19,238 nucleotides of DNA, from contig JAOXYB010038950.1 of NCBI GenBank assembly GCA_028565635.1, positions 9,124-28,361 of the forward strand, given 5' to 3'. Source of the DNA: Phoronis ovalis. Taxonomy: Eukaryota > Phoronida > Phoronidae. Shown here one piece after another: positions 18,301 through 19,238 of this stretch. Under the pieces are notes generated by a model. It did no database searches. It worked only from the letters and a program-made list of their open reading frames with translations, and was not told the origin of the DNA. The position numbers and the translations under genes were made by a program. The first letter of the stretch is position 1; the number at the start of each line of letters is the position of its first letter.

Positions 18301-19050
18301 CACAGCAAGCTTAGCACATACCAGCATTAGTCTGTTGGTTAAGCCATCTTTTAACTGTCGCTTTGTTAGCATCCACTATATAAATATCCATGGACGTGTG
18401 TACTTGGGTCAAGTCCCTATGCAGTGGGATAACTCGAAAGGAAACTAGATACATAAGATAGATAAATTATTTATGAATATCTATTCAAGAATATTTTACA
18501 CAGCAGTAGCAGAGTAGGACAAATCATCTCTAATCGGATTTTTCAAATTTAACTACGGAGAAGATTTGAAGGTCAAAATTGACTAGTAATAATTACACTA
18601 ATCTTACTTTTAAGAATTCATTAAAAATTGTCCATGTTAAATAATTATTTAACTAATTGTTCAAAGTTGTATATTTACATTTCTCAAAATAAAATATAAT
18701 AATTTTACTTGGGAATAAACAATGTTATCTTATACACTGATATTCTTGTACCGGCTGGCACTGTTACTCAGTCTTTTTGACAAATCCCAACAAATCACAC
18801 AAACTTATTTTAAATTAGTAGTAGTGAGCCAAAAACAAATTAATATATATTCTTCTTAGTAAAAACATCTCGAAACTTTACCATAGGTTCCTTGCTTGTA
18901 CGAAGGTTGACTTGTCTGTATAAACAGAGACACTTGTTTGGAGTCAAATTCAAGAGCTGTCTCATTTTCAAAAATCAACCCACTCAGTCCTCCATTGGTA
19001 GATCCCTCCACTCTTAGTGTATAGTTACCTTTTACTGAATTTTCAGGCAT
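155..19050 (-). CDS. Mcr: Macroglobulin complement-related (MCR-like) protein gene, partial, at least 24 exon positions
   Basis: Predicted secreted member of the alpha-2-macroglobulin/C3/TEP superfamily. Twenty-four exon positions join in phase into about 1,235 codons, roughly 70 percent of a usual MCR protein. Domain order seen: MG1 end, MG2, MG3, MG4, MG5, MG6 with an LDLa module and bait segment, MG7, CUB start and most of the helical thioester-domain fold. The reactive Cys of the thioester is Ala, and an LDLa module sits beside the bait; together these are the signature of insect Mcr/Tep6, known in Drosophila for septate-junction organisation and for immune binding of microbes. No signal peptide or stop codon is visible because both ends run out of the window. 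Two positions have alternative exon copies (exon 3: two; exon 16: three). It could also be a divergent CD109/TEP-like paralogue; family membership is near certain, orthology to Mcr likely. Confidence 0.85.
388..890 (-). other. Intron 23
   Basis: AT-rich intron of 503 nt (gtatgt..attgcag). Near 420-540 there are loose repeats of aaatattaagtgaaat. No gene is seen. Confidence 0.8.
891..1065 (-). CDS. Mcr: Exon 23: TED helices
   Basis: A 175-nt exon, acceptor tatatag, donor GATG|gtatgt, phase 0 to phase 1. It encodes EARRKVDDARKLARDYLSLK, then QDPYQMAIVTYALTVAESIR and AYQKLKSMKTD. It fits the TED helices with the A2M pattern ALxCLxxxxxxxxDxYxxALxAYALALAGN. Confidence 0.92.
1172..1548 (-). CDS. 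Mcr: Exon 22: TED helices
   Basis: The longest exon in the window, 377 nt, acceptor ctttag, donor GGG|gtaaga, phase 1 to phase 0. It encodes GLQEVMAYYREEGDMAHFLA, SPPSLWASAFFVGTLHDAMV, ALWIVEQQNTTDGPLKGCFA and ENITLTAHVLITLTKL. It matches the TED: GYQRxLxYxxxDGSFSAFG, TWLTAFVxxxFxxA, WLxxxQxxDGxFxxxGxxxxxxMxGG and LTAYVLIALLE. The DGSFSAFG turn is GDMAHFLAF here, another departure from active TEPs. Confidence 0.95.
1812..2003 (-). CDS. Mcr: Exon 21: CUB-TED junction with degenerate thioester site
   Basis: A 192-nt exon, acceptor cattag, donor TTAG|gtaaaa, phase 1 at both ends. It encodes GDVVGPGLFEPGFLDAEMLL, REPWAAGEQTMFGFAYTMYM, then LKFLKETNQL. The block aligns with the A2M thioester region ([28 protein letters not shown]). 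Helix alpha-1 and alpha-2 of the TED are well conserved, but GCGEQ is AAGEQ, so no internal thioester can form. Confidence 0.95.
1918..1938 (-). other. Degenerate thioester motif PWAAGEQ
   Basis: These seven codons replace the canonical PxGCGEQ. The reactive Cys is a GCT Ala codon at 1927-1929, and the Gly before it is also Ala (1930-1932). The Glu and Gln remain. Loss of the Cys is known in the MCR branch and removes covalent target binding. Confidence 0.92.
2004..2743 (-). other. Intron 20
   Basis: A 740-nt intron. Its upstream part (coding sense) is filled by the repeats derived from exon 20; the rest is plain AT-rich sequence. Confidence 0.8.
2311..2801 (-). repeat. About 62-bp tandem repeat derived from the end and donor of exon 20
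   Basis: Seven to eight diverged units. The first is the exon itself (2744-2801, encoding AYHLYVPGSQKASISVVG) with its donor; the rest lie in the intron. Shared landmarks on the plus strand are taccag/ataggctgtgtt, aggtacatataaat, gctt.ctgttagcc and acttac. Later copies contain stops, so they are not coding, but many retain gtaagt-like donors (2358-2363, 2425-2430, 2499-2504, 2564-2569, 2630-2635). Confidence 0.85.
2744..3044 (-). CDS. Mcr: Exon 20: CUB first part
   Basis: The end is clear: GTTG|gtaagt, phase 1. The start is less so. The only phase-correct acceptor seen is a weak cggag at 3045-3049, giving a 301-nt exon that begins MNAFDQISVSM. The stronger-looking gtag and gcag just upstream would break the frame. 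It encodes YNTPNVLDLVTTGS, ALPELNISVPAEFIEPNTAY and SISVVG. This matches the stretch before the thioester in MCR proteins (..SxxALISVVGDVVGP). The last 58 nt and the donor are copied as tandem repeats in the next intron. Confidence 0.8.
3311..3439 (-). CDS. Mcr: Exon 19: MG7 second part
   Basis: A 129-nt exon, acceptor gttccag, donor GAT|gtaagt, phase 0 at both ends. It encodes IKQGESRFVHFPVLPKKMGY, then VEVTISAITFIGMETKKVKF and NVD. It fits the strand pair ending MG7 (family form: VxFPIxPxxxGxIxIxVxAxSxxxxDxVxxxL). Confidence 0.9.
3702..3743 (-). repeat. 21-bp duplication of the exon 18 donor
   Basis: The string TTGTGGTAAGAAAG occurs twice, 21 nt apart, on the coding strand, giving two equal donors, GTG|gtaaga and GTG|gtaaga. 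The spacer is in frame and open (VRKRLVV). Confidence 0.85.
3730..3960 (-). CDS. Mcr: Exon 18: MG7 first part, with tandem alternative donors
   Basis: A 231-nt exon, acceptor tctcag, phase 0 at both ends. It encodes FDGVRPFYMICESAKRVRAG, EQVGVRCTIFNFWDTEVEAL and SPRTGTGEMQTLIV. The RxGExVxxRxxxFNY pattern is the MG7 hallmark (A2M: [21 protein letters not shown]); NYL is NFWDTE here. The first donor is GTG|gtaaga at 3729; a duplicate donor lies 21 nt further in, ending the exon at 3709, and would add VRKRLVV in frame. The shorter form fits the family spacing better. Confidence 0.9.
3961..4393 (-). other. Intron 17
   Basis: A 433-nt AT-rich intron with canonical ends (gtaagt..tctcag). Nothing else is seen. 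Confidence 0.8.
4394..4511 (-). CDS. Mcr: Exon 17: MG6 end (after bait)
   Basis: A 118-nt exon, acceptor gtttag, donor TGG|gtaagt, phase 2 to phase 0. It encodes PDGRIDIKVNVPTYPGSWVI, HAFSMSRTKGIGF and LDEPAW. This is the classic block after the bait (A2M: [24 protein letters not shown]). Its first base completes the Lys codon left open by every copy of exon 16. Confidence 0.93.
4512..5555 (-). other. Intron between bait exon 16C and exon 17
   Basis: A 1,044-nt intron with homopolymer-rich AT sequence and the 22-bp repeat at 5274-5339. No fourth bait exon was found by looking for the WAWK..AYTK coding pattern. Confidence 0.7.
5274..5339. repeat. 22-bp tandem repeat, about three copies
   Basis: Units of the form gttacaaataaagtgagtaa at 5274-5295, 5296-5317 and a diverged third from 5318, in the intron between exons 16C and 17. 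No function is apparent. Confidence 0.85.
5556..5667 (-). CDS. Mcr: Exon 16C: alternative bait-segment exon
   Basis: A 112-nt exon, acceptor tgctcag, donor ACGAA|gtattg. It encodes PREDESRNFRDIQYYRTKHT, then GKLLFGTS, then WAWKDAYTK. It is the closest relative of 16B and, like it, joins LDLa exon 15 (completing Cys) and exon 17 (completing Lys) in frame. Similarity to the 16B unit continues into the intron on both sides, so the pair arose by a tandem duplication of roughly 640 bp. A longer open frame here in another phase is a shadow. Confidence 0.85.
5700..5714 (-). promoter_or_regulatory. Palindrome upstream of bait exon 16C
   Basis: The 15-nt sequence atgctccaggagcat reads the same on both strands apart from the central base. 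It ends 34 nt before the 16C acceptor, and the same element sits at the same distance before 16B. It could fold as a small hairpin in the pre-mRNA near the branch-point zone. A regulatory role is inference; the shared position may only reflect the duplication. Confidence 0.3.
6201..6312 (-). CDS. Mcr: Exon 16B: alternative bait-segment exon
   Basis: A 112-nt exon, acceptor tgctcag, donor ACAAA|gtattg, in the same phases as 16A and 16C. It encodes PRQGDIRHFRDTQFYRTKHT, then GKQLITTS, then WAWKEAYTK. There are six basic residues (four Arg, two Lys) in the variable part, giving many possible cleavage sites for trypsin-like proteases. It is 26 of 37 residues identical to 16C. No stop or broken splice site is visible, so it appears usable. 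Confidence 0.85.
6346..6358 (-). promoter_or_regulatory. Palindrome upstream of bait exon 16B
   Basis: The 13-nt tgctccaggagca is the counterpart of the element before 16C, again 34 nt from the acceptor. The palindrome is unbroken in 13 of its bases, although neighbouring intron sequence has diverged. Confidence 0.3.
6795..6912. repeat. Diverged direct duplication in the 16A-16B intron
   Basis: Two related blocks, about 6795-6844 and 6853-6912, share cacacagggt, ggtcatgg/ggttcat, ggcatcatgc/ggcagcatcaaacatgc and a following run of A. It is a low-level local duplication in an intron. Confidence 0.5.
7038..7149 (-). CDS. Mcr: Exon 16A: alternative bait-segment exon
   Basis: A 112-nt exon, acceptor actccag, donor CTAA|gtaatt. 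It enters with 2 nt (completing the last LDLa Cys) and leaves with 2 nt (completing Lys of AYTK). It encodes YVNNTYVELPRIFDNRMHNE, then MDTFQPVD, then WAWKEAYTK. It has the same length and phases as 16B and 16C, and its last nine residues equal those of 16B, but the first 28 residues share almost nothing with the other copies: it is acidic with only two Arg. A2M counterpart of the end: ETWIWDLV, just after the bait. It carries one N-glycosylation sequon (NNT). Confidence 0.85.
7150..8062 (-). other. Intron between LDLa exon 15 and bait exon 16A
   Basis: A 913-nt intron. No further bait-exon copy is seen. Plus- and minus-strand short frames here show no family resemblance. Confidence 0.7.
8063..8179 (-). 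CDS. Mcr: Exon 15: LDL-receptor class A module
   Basis: A 117-nt exon with acceptor gttgtag and donor GGAT|gtaagt, phase 1 at both ends, the usual symmetry of a shuffled LDLa exon. It encodes a single LDLa repeat: HNCNFTLG, LPCWDGTCYRNHTRCN, then VVDCKRDGADEFGC. All six Cys are present; the sixth is built from the last base of this exon and the first two of any exon 16 copy. The acidic D..DGADE end is the calcium-binding part. An LDLa module at this place is a mark of the MCR branch; ordinary A2M and C3 proteins have none here. Confidence 0.93.
8180..8897 (-). other. Intron 14
   Basis: A 718-nt intron that holds the possible 15-nt microexon at 8428-8442; otherwise featureless AT-rich sequence. 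Confidence 0.7.
8428..8442 (-). CDS. Possible 15-nt microexon between exons 14 and 15
   Basis: A 15-nt stretch lies between acceptor cttccag and a perfect donor gtaagt, in exactly the phase (1 to 1) shared by exons 14 and 15. It would insert five residues (Q-I-N-V-V) before the LDLa module without a frameshift. The open frame also runs upstream of the acceptor (FIELPEINVV), so a slightly longer exon is possible, though no phase-correct acceptor was found for it. The call rests only on splice motifs and phase; chance is a real alternative. Confidence 0.28.
8898..8946 (-). CDS. Mcr: Exon 14: short MG6 exon before the LDLa module
   Basis: Forty-nine nt, acceptor tttacag, donor AAAC|gtaagt, phase 0 to phase 1. 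It encodes FAGLHVFTDADLVEVK. This matches the GLxVFTNxxx segment that directly precedes the bait region in the family. The phase-1 exit fits the phase of the LDLa exon, and also of the possible 15-nt microexon between them. Confidence 0.82.
8947..9425 (-). other. Intron 13
   Basis: A 479-nt intron, gtaagc..tttacag. Nothing else is seen. Confidence 0.8.
9426..9563 (-). CDS. Mcr: Exon 13: MG6, approach to the bait region
   Basis: A 138-nt exon, phase 0 at both ends, acceptor tttgtag, donor GCT|gtaagc. It encodes VTDELFSYDSHANSTFSHHW, RIDDHHRETVYF and YAVDANKTFA. It lies where A2M proteins carry the variable stretch before the GLxVFTN motif (exon 14). It is rich in His and Asp and has two N-glycosylation sequons (NST, NKT). 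Confidence 0.85.
9564..10005 (-). other. Intron 12
   Basis: A 442-nt intron, gtaagt..tttgtag. Nothing else is seen. Confidence 0.8.
10006..10155 (-). CDS. Mcr: Exon 12: MG6 first part
   Basis: A 150-nt exon, phase 0 at both ends, acceptor ctgtag, donor ATG|gtaagt. It encodes VKVKINSGKDFSGKTVEIQT, ADPGAFVCLSATEQFMYSLG and SGITEDM. It matches the family pattern PGxxVxLxxxAxPGSxVGLxAVDQSVYLL...ITxxxV. The usual DQSV is TEQF, and a Cys replaces the Gly in VGLSA. Confidence 0.92.
10399..10590 (-). CDS. Mcr: Exon 11: MG5-MG6 (A2M bait-region domain, first part)
   Basis: A 192-nt exon, phase 0 at both ends, acceptor tttttag, donor AAG|gtacgt. It encodes IVSAGSIIISDYLEM, then KDMAPSARILTFFIHPD, then GEVIADSLNFFVKG. 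The MAPxxRxLxxxxxxxGExxADSxxFxV pattern is one of the clearest A2M-family signatures (MG5 to MG6 crossing). Confidence 0.93.
10591..10951 (-). other. Intron 10
   Basis: A 361-nt intron, gtatat..tttttag. Nothing else is seen. Confidence 0.8.
10952..11014 (-). CDS. Mcr: Exon 10: MG5 strand
   Basis: Only 63 nt, phase 0 at both ends, acceptor tatttcag, donor CAG|gtatat. It encodes VNEYMIFTVKTNTFVDIIYY plus Gln, an MG5 strand pair. The family form is VGEYxIFHVRxN...FxYxVxSRG, and exon 11 continues it with IVSAGSIII. Confidence 0.85.
11015..11315 (-). other. Intron 9
   Basis: A 301-nt intron, gtaagt..tttcag, with a small tandem run of tatataccc near 11122-11152. Confidence 0.8.
11316..11420 (-). 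CDS. Mcr: Exon 9: MG4-MG5
   Basis: A 105-nt exon, phase 0 at both ends, acceptor tttgtag, donor GAA|gtaagt. It reads ARYEDEQTRVKVQAFRHLSP then SRSYIHVLSSTTKPE. The SPSRSYIHVLSS stretch is typical of this family near the MG4/MG5 border (compare A2M-type SxSxSYLHL). It joins exon 10 at a codon boundary. Confidence 0.85.
11421..11927 (-). other. Intron 8
   Basis: A 507-nt intron, gtaagt..tttgtag. Nothing else is seen. Confidence 0.8.
11928..12119 (-). CDS. Mcr: Exon 8: MG4
   Basis: A 192-nt exon between acceptor tttgtag and donor GAG|gtaagt, phase 0 at both ends. It encodes LVAAQQDGTLLTSDRRR, TIIETRRRLNGNTYNA and LPVQVLPALNDELITLE. The position after FKPEMPFTVY and the DGxxL pattern fit MG4. 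The chain is rich in Arg. It is less conserved than its neighbours, so the assignment rests on phase, splice sites and context. Confidence 0.85.
12120..12470 (-). other. Intron 7
   Basis: A 351-nt intron, gtaagt..tttgtag. Nothing else is seen. Confidence 0.8.
12471..12698 (-). CDS. Mcr: Exon 7: MG3 end and MG4 start
   Basis: A 228-nt exon, phase 0 at both ends, acceptor attgcag, donor TAT|gtaagt. It encodes FYFRTDFLFTREEM, LRVEGKVIDYFQMDSSTGWQ and finally EYRTFKPEMPFTVY. The last motif is the conserved FKPGMPFxVY that opens MG4 in the A2M family, here with Glu in place of Gly, and it continues into exon 8. Confidence 0.9.
12953..13064 (-). CDS. Mcr: Exon 6: MG3 second part, probable GC donor
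   Basis: It follows the acceptor tttttcag and encodes NQSKGMACEGNCSITLRIQD, then GAPGEPTIVHHLPY. To stay in frame with exon 7 it must end at TTAT|gcaagt, a GC 5' splice site with an otherwise perfect consensus; the GT four bases further in would shift the frame into a stop within about ten codons of exon 7. The length is then 112 nt and the exit is at a codon end. The two Cys (MACEGNC) may pair with each other. Confidence 0.75.
13363..13447 (-). CDS. Mcr: Exon 5: MG3 first part
   Basis: Acceptor aattgcag, donor AA|gtaagt, 85 nt, phase 1 to phase 2. It encodes YGPRLSANVSMVPYILTNS followed by FGLTGLVSC, fitting the first MG3 strands (family form: EYVLPKFEVxVxxPxYIxxxxxxLxxxVxA). The usual VLPKFEV core is altered to GPRLSAN, typical of the divergent MCR branch. 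Confidence 0.82.
13448..13763 (-). other. Intron 4
   Basis: A 316-nt intron, gtgagt..attgcag. Nothing else is seen. Confidence 0.8.
13764..13803 (-). CDS. Mcr: Exon 4: MG2-MG3 junction
   Basis: Forty nt between acceptor attgtag and donor AACT|gtgagt, phase 0 to phase 1. It reads GHTYYKTFDVEEN, the strand that leads into MG3 (family form: GxxxxKxFxVEEYVLPKF). The last base joins the next exon to give Tyr, completing ENY. It is too short to be found as a frame and is supported by splice sites, phase and family match. Confidence 0.8.
14615..14957. mobile_element. Possible MITE-like element with short inverted ends
   Basis: The sequence atcccagtgcactgact (14615-14631) is the inverse of agtcagtgccccgggat (14941-14957) at 15 of 17 positions, enclosing about 340 bp of different composition. 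Inside are two hairpins: aaaaaggGTAccttttt (14701-14717) and cggaaaagg..cctttttccg (14860-14892). There is no transposase frame and no clear target-site duplication, so chance inverted ends remain possible. A 101-codon plus-strand frame inside has no recognisable features. Confidence 0.35.
15531..15614. repeat. 28-bp tandem repeat, three exact copies
   Basis: Three identical units (aactgacggaagagccatga plus gataggtt) at 15531-15558, 15559-15586 and 15587-15614, inside the intron after exon 3b. The copies have no mismatches, so the expansion is recent. Confidence 0.97.
15821..15897 (-). CDS. Mcr: Exon 3b: alternative MG2 C-terminal exon
   Basis: This 77-nt exon lies between acceptor cgtgcag and donor TTG|gtaggt and has the same entry and exit phases as exon 3a. 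It encodes G-VLSKQFKLGGRFVRS-GEWQIRVIAL. The ends (VLSKQF and GEW.IRVIAL) match exon 3a; the loop between them differs and is one residue longer. Either copy joins exon 2 (QQTNA-G) to exon 4 (GHTYYKTF) in frame, which supports two alternative forms rather than one exon and one dead copy. Confidence 0.82.
16306..16379 (-). CDS. Mcr: Exon 3a: alternative MG2 C-terminal exon
   Basis: This 74-nt exon lies between acceptor ctttaag and donor CTC|gtaagt. It enters with 2 nt of a codon and leaves at a codon end. It encodes G-VLSKQFELTGG-VPEGEWTIRVIAL, the last strands of MG2 (A2M counterpart: KQFPLSSEPxxGxWKI). A second copy with the same phases lies about 400 nt downstream at 15821-15897. Because 74 nt is not a multiple of three, using both copies would shift the frame, so they should be mutually exclusive. 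Confidence 0.82.
16380..18321 (-). other. Intron between exon 2 and exon 3a
   Basis: A 1.94-kb AT-rich intron. Short frames on both strands are without family resemblance, apart from a splice-less peptide near 17870-17940 listed under rejected items. Confidence 0.75.
18322..18444 (-). CDS. Mcr: Exon 2: MG2 domain core
   Basis: Acceptor atctag, donor CTG|gtatgt, 123 nt, phase 1 to phase 1. It reads VSFRVIPLHRDLTQ, then MDIYIVDANKATVKRWL, then NQQTNA. This matches MG2 of TEP and A2M proteins (family pattern: VRFRVxxLxxDLKP and DVYVxDPxGxxVxRW). It joins exon 1 through a shared Val codon and is followed in phase by either copy of exon 3. Confidence 0.88.
18445..18881 (-). other. Intron 1
   Basis: A 437-nt AT-rich intron, gtaaag..atctag. 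Nothing else is seen. Confidence 0.8.
18882..19050 (-). CDS. Mcr: Exon 1 of window: MG1 end and MG2 start
   Basis: This 169-nt exon follows the acceptor ttgcag and ends at TATG|gtaaag in phase 1. It encodes NYTLRVEG, then LIFENETALEF, then VSLFIQTSQPSYKQGTY, which match the end of MG1 and the conserved opening strand of MG2 (family form: IQTDKPIYKPGQTV). The ATG directly after the acceptor is internal, not the translation start, since TEP proteins have a signal peptide and about 100 residues before this point. The acceptor and the first bases of the exon lie inside a 37-bp tandem repeat. Confidence 0.85.
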
Positions 19051-19238
19051 CTGCAATACACACATATCAACACTAGTTTTCAGGCATCTGCAATACACAC
19101 GTATCAACACTAGTTTTCAGGCATCTGCAATACACACGTATCAACACTAGTTTTCAGGCATCTGTAATACACACGTATCAACACTAGTTTTCAGGCATCT
19201 GCAATACACACGTATCAACACTAGTTTTCAGGCATCTG
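19044..19238 (-). repeat. 37-bp tandem repeat spanning the acceptor of exon 1
   Basis: Five full units and a partial sixth start at 19044, 19081, 19118, 19155, 19192 and 19229 and run off the window. Units differ by single bases (for example ctgtaa in the fourth). On the coding strand each unit holds ttgcag plus the first bases of exon 1 (ATGCCTGAAAA), so every unit is a copy of the splice acceptor. Only the innermost one leads into an open frame; others would meet TAG within five codons in frame 0. Confidence 0.95.

Noticed and set aside
1-19238. CRISPR arrays, bacterial operons, tRNA or rRNA genes
   Set aside because: The direct repeats present are contiguous tandem units without spacers; no tRNA cloverleaf or rRNA core sequence was recognised; the spliced gene shows a eukaryotic genome.

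Overview
The window looks like AT-rich, intron-dense nuclear DNA from an invertebrate animal. Long frames are absent on both strands. On the minus strand, however, a chain of short exons with matching phases and GT..AG borders (one probable GC..AG) joins into a single open frame of 3,705 nt, about 1,235 codons. The protein belongs to the alpha-2-macroglobulin/complement/TEP superfamily. Two traits point to the macroglobulin complement-related (MCR, insect Tep6/Mcr-type) branch: an LDL-receptor class A module beside the bait region, and a dead thioester site (PWAAGEQTM where active members have PxGCGEQ). A protostome, probably an arthropod, is the best guess; species cannot be told from the sequence alone.

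The gene reads from right to left and is cut at both window edges. Exons 1-2 (19.05-18.32 kb) carry the end of MG1 and most of MG2. Exon 3 exists as two alternative copies (16.3 and 15.8 kb). Exons 4-14 (13.8-8.9 kb) carry MG3 to MG6. Exon 15 (8.1 kb) is the LDLa module. Exon 16, the bait segment, exists as three alternative copies of exactly 112 nt (7.1, 6.25 and 5.6 kb). Exons 17-19 finish MG6 and carry MG7. Exon 20 starts the CUB domain. Exons 21-24 (2.0-0.15 kb) carry the first part of the thioester-domain fold. The signal peptide and most of MG1 lie beyond the right edge; the rest of the TED, CUB and MG8 lie beyond the left edge.

The most interesting point is the two exon clusters. In each, the copies share entry and exit phase and have lengths not divisible by three, so only one copy per cluster can be used without shifting the frame. 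This predicts 2 x 3 = 6 isoforms. The bait copies keep an invariant last nine residues but change the 28 residues before them, as expected for a protease or target-recognition segment under diversification.

A second pattern is tandem duplication across exon borders. A 37-bp repeat multiplies the acceptor of exon 1, a repeat of about 62 bp multiplies the end and donor of exon 20, and a 21-bp repeat doubles the donor of exon 18. Introns hold little else: minor tandem repeats and one possible MITE-like element at 14.6-14.96 kb. No RNA gene, CRISPR array, convincing plus-strand gene or promoter was found.
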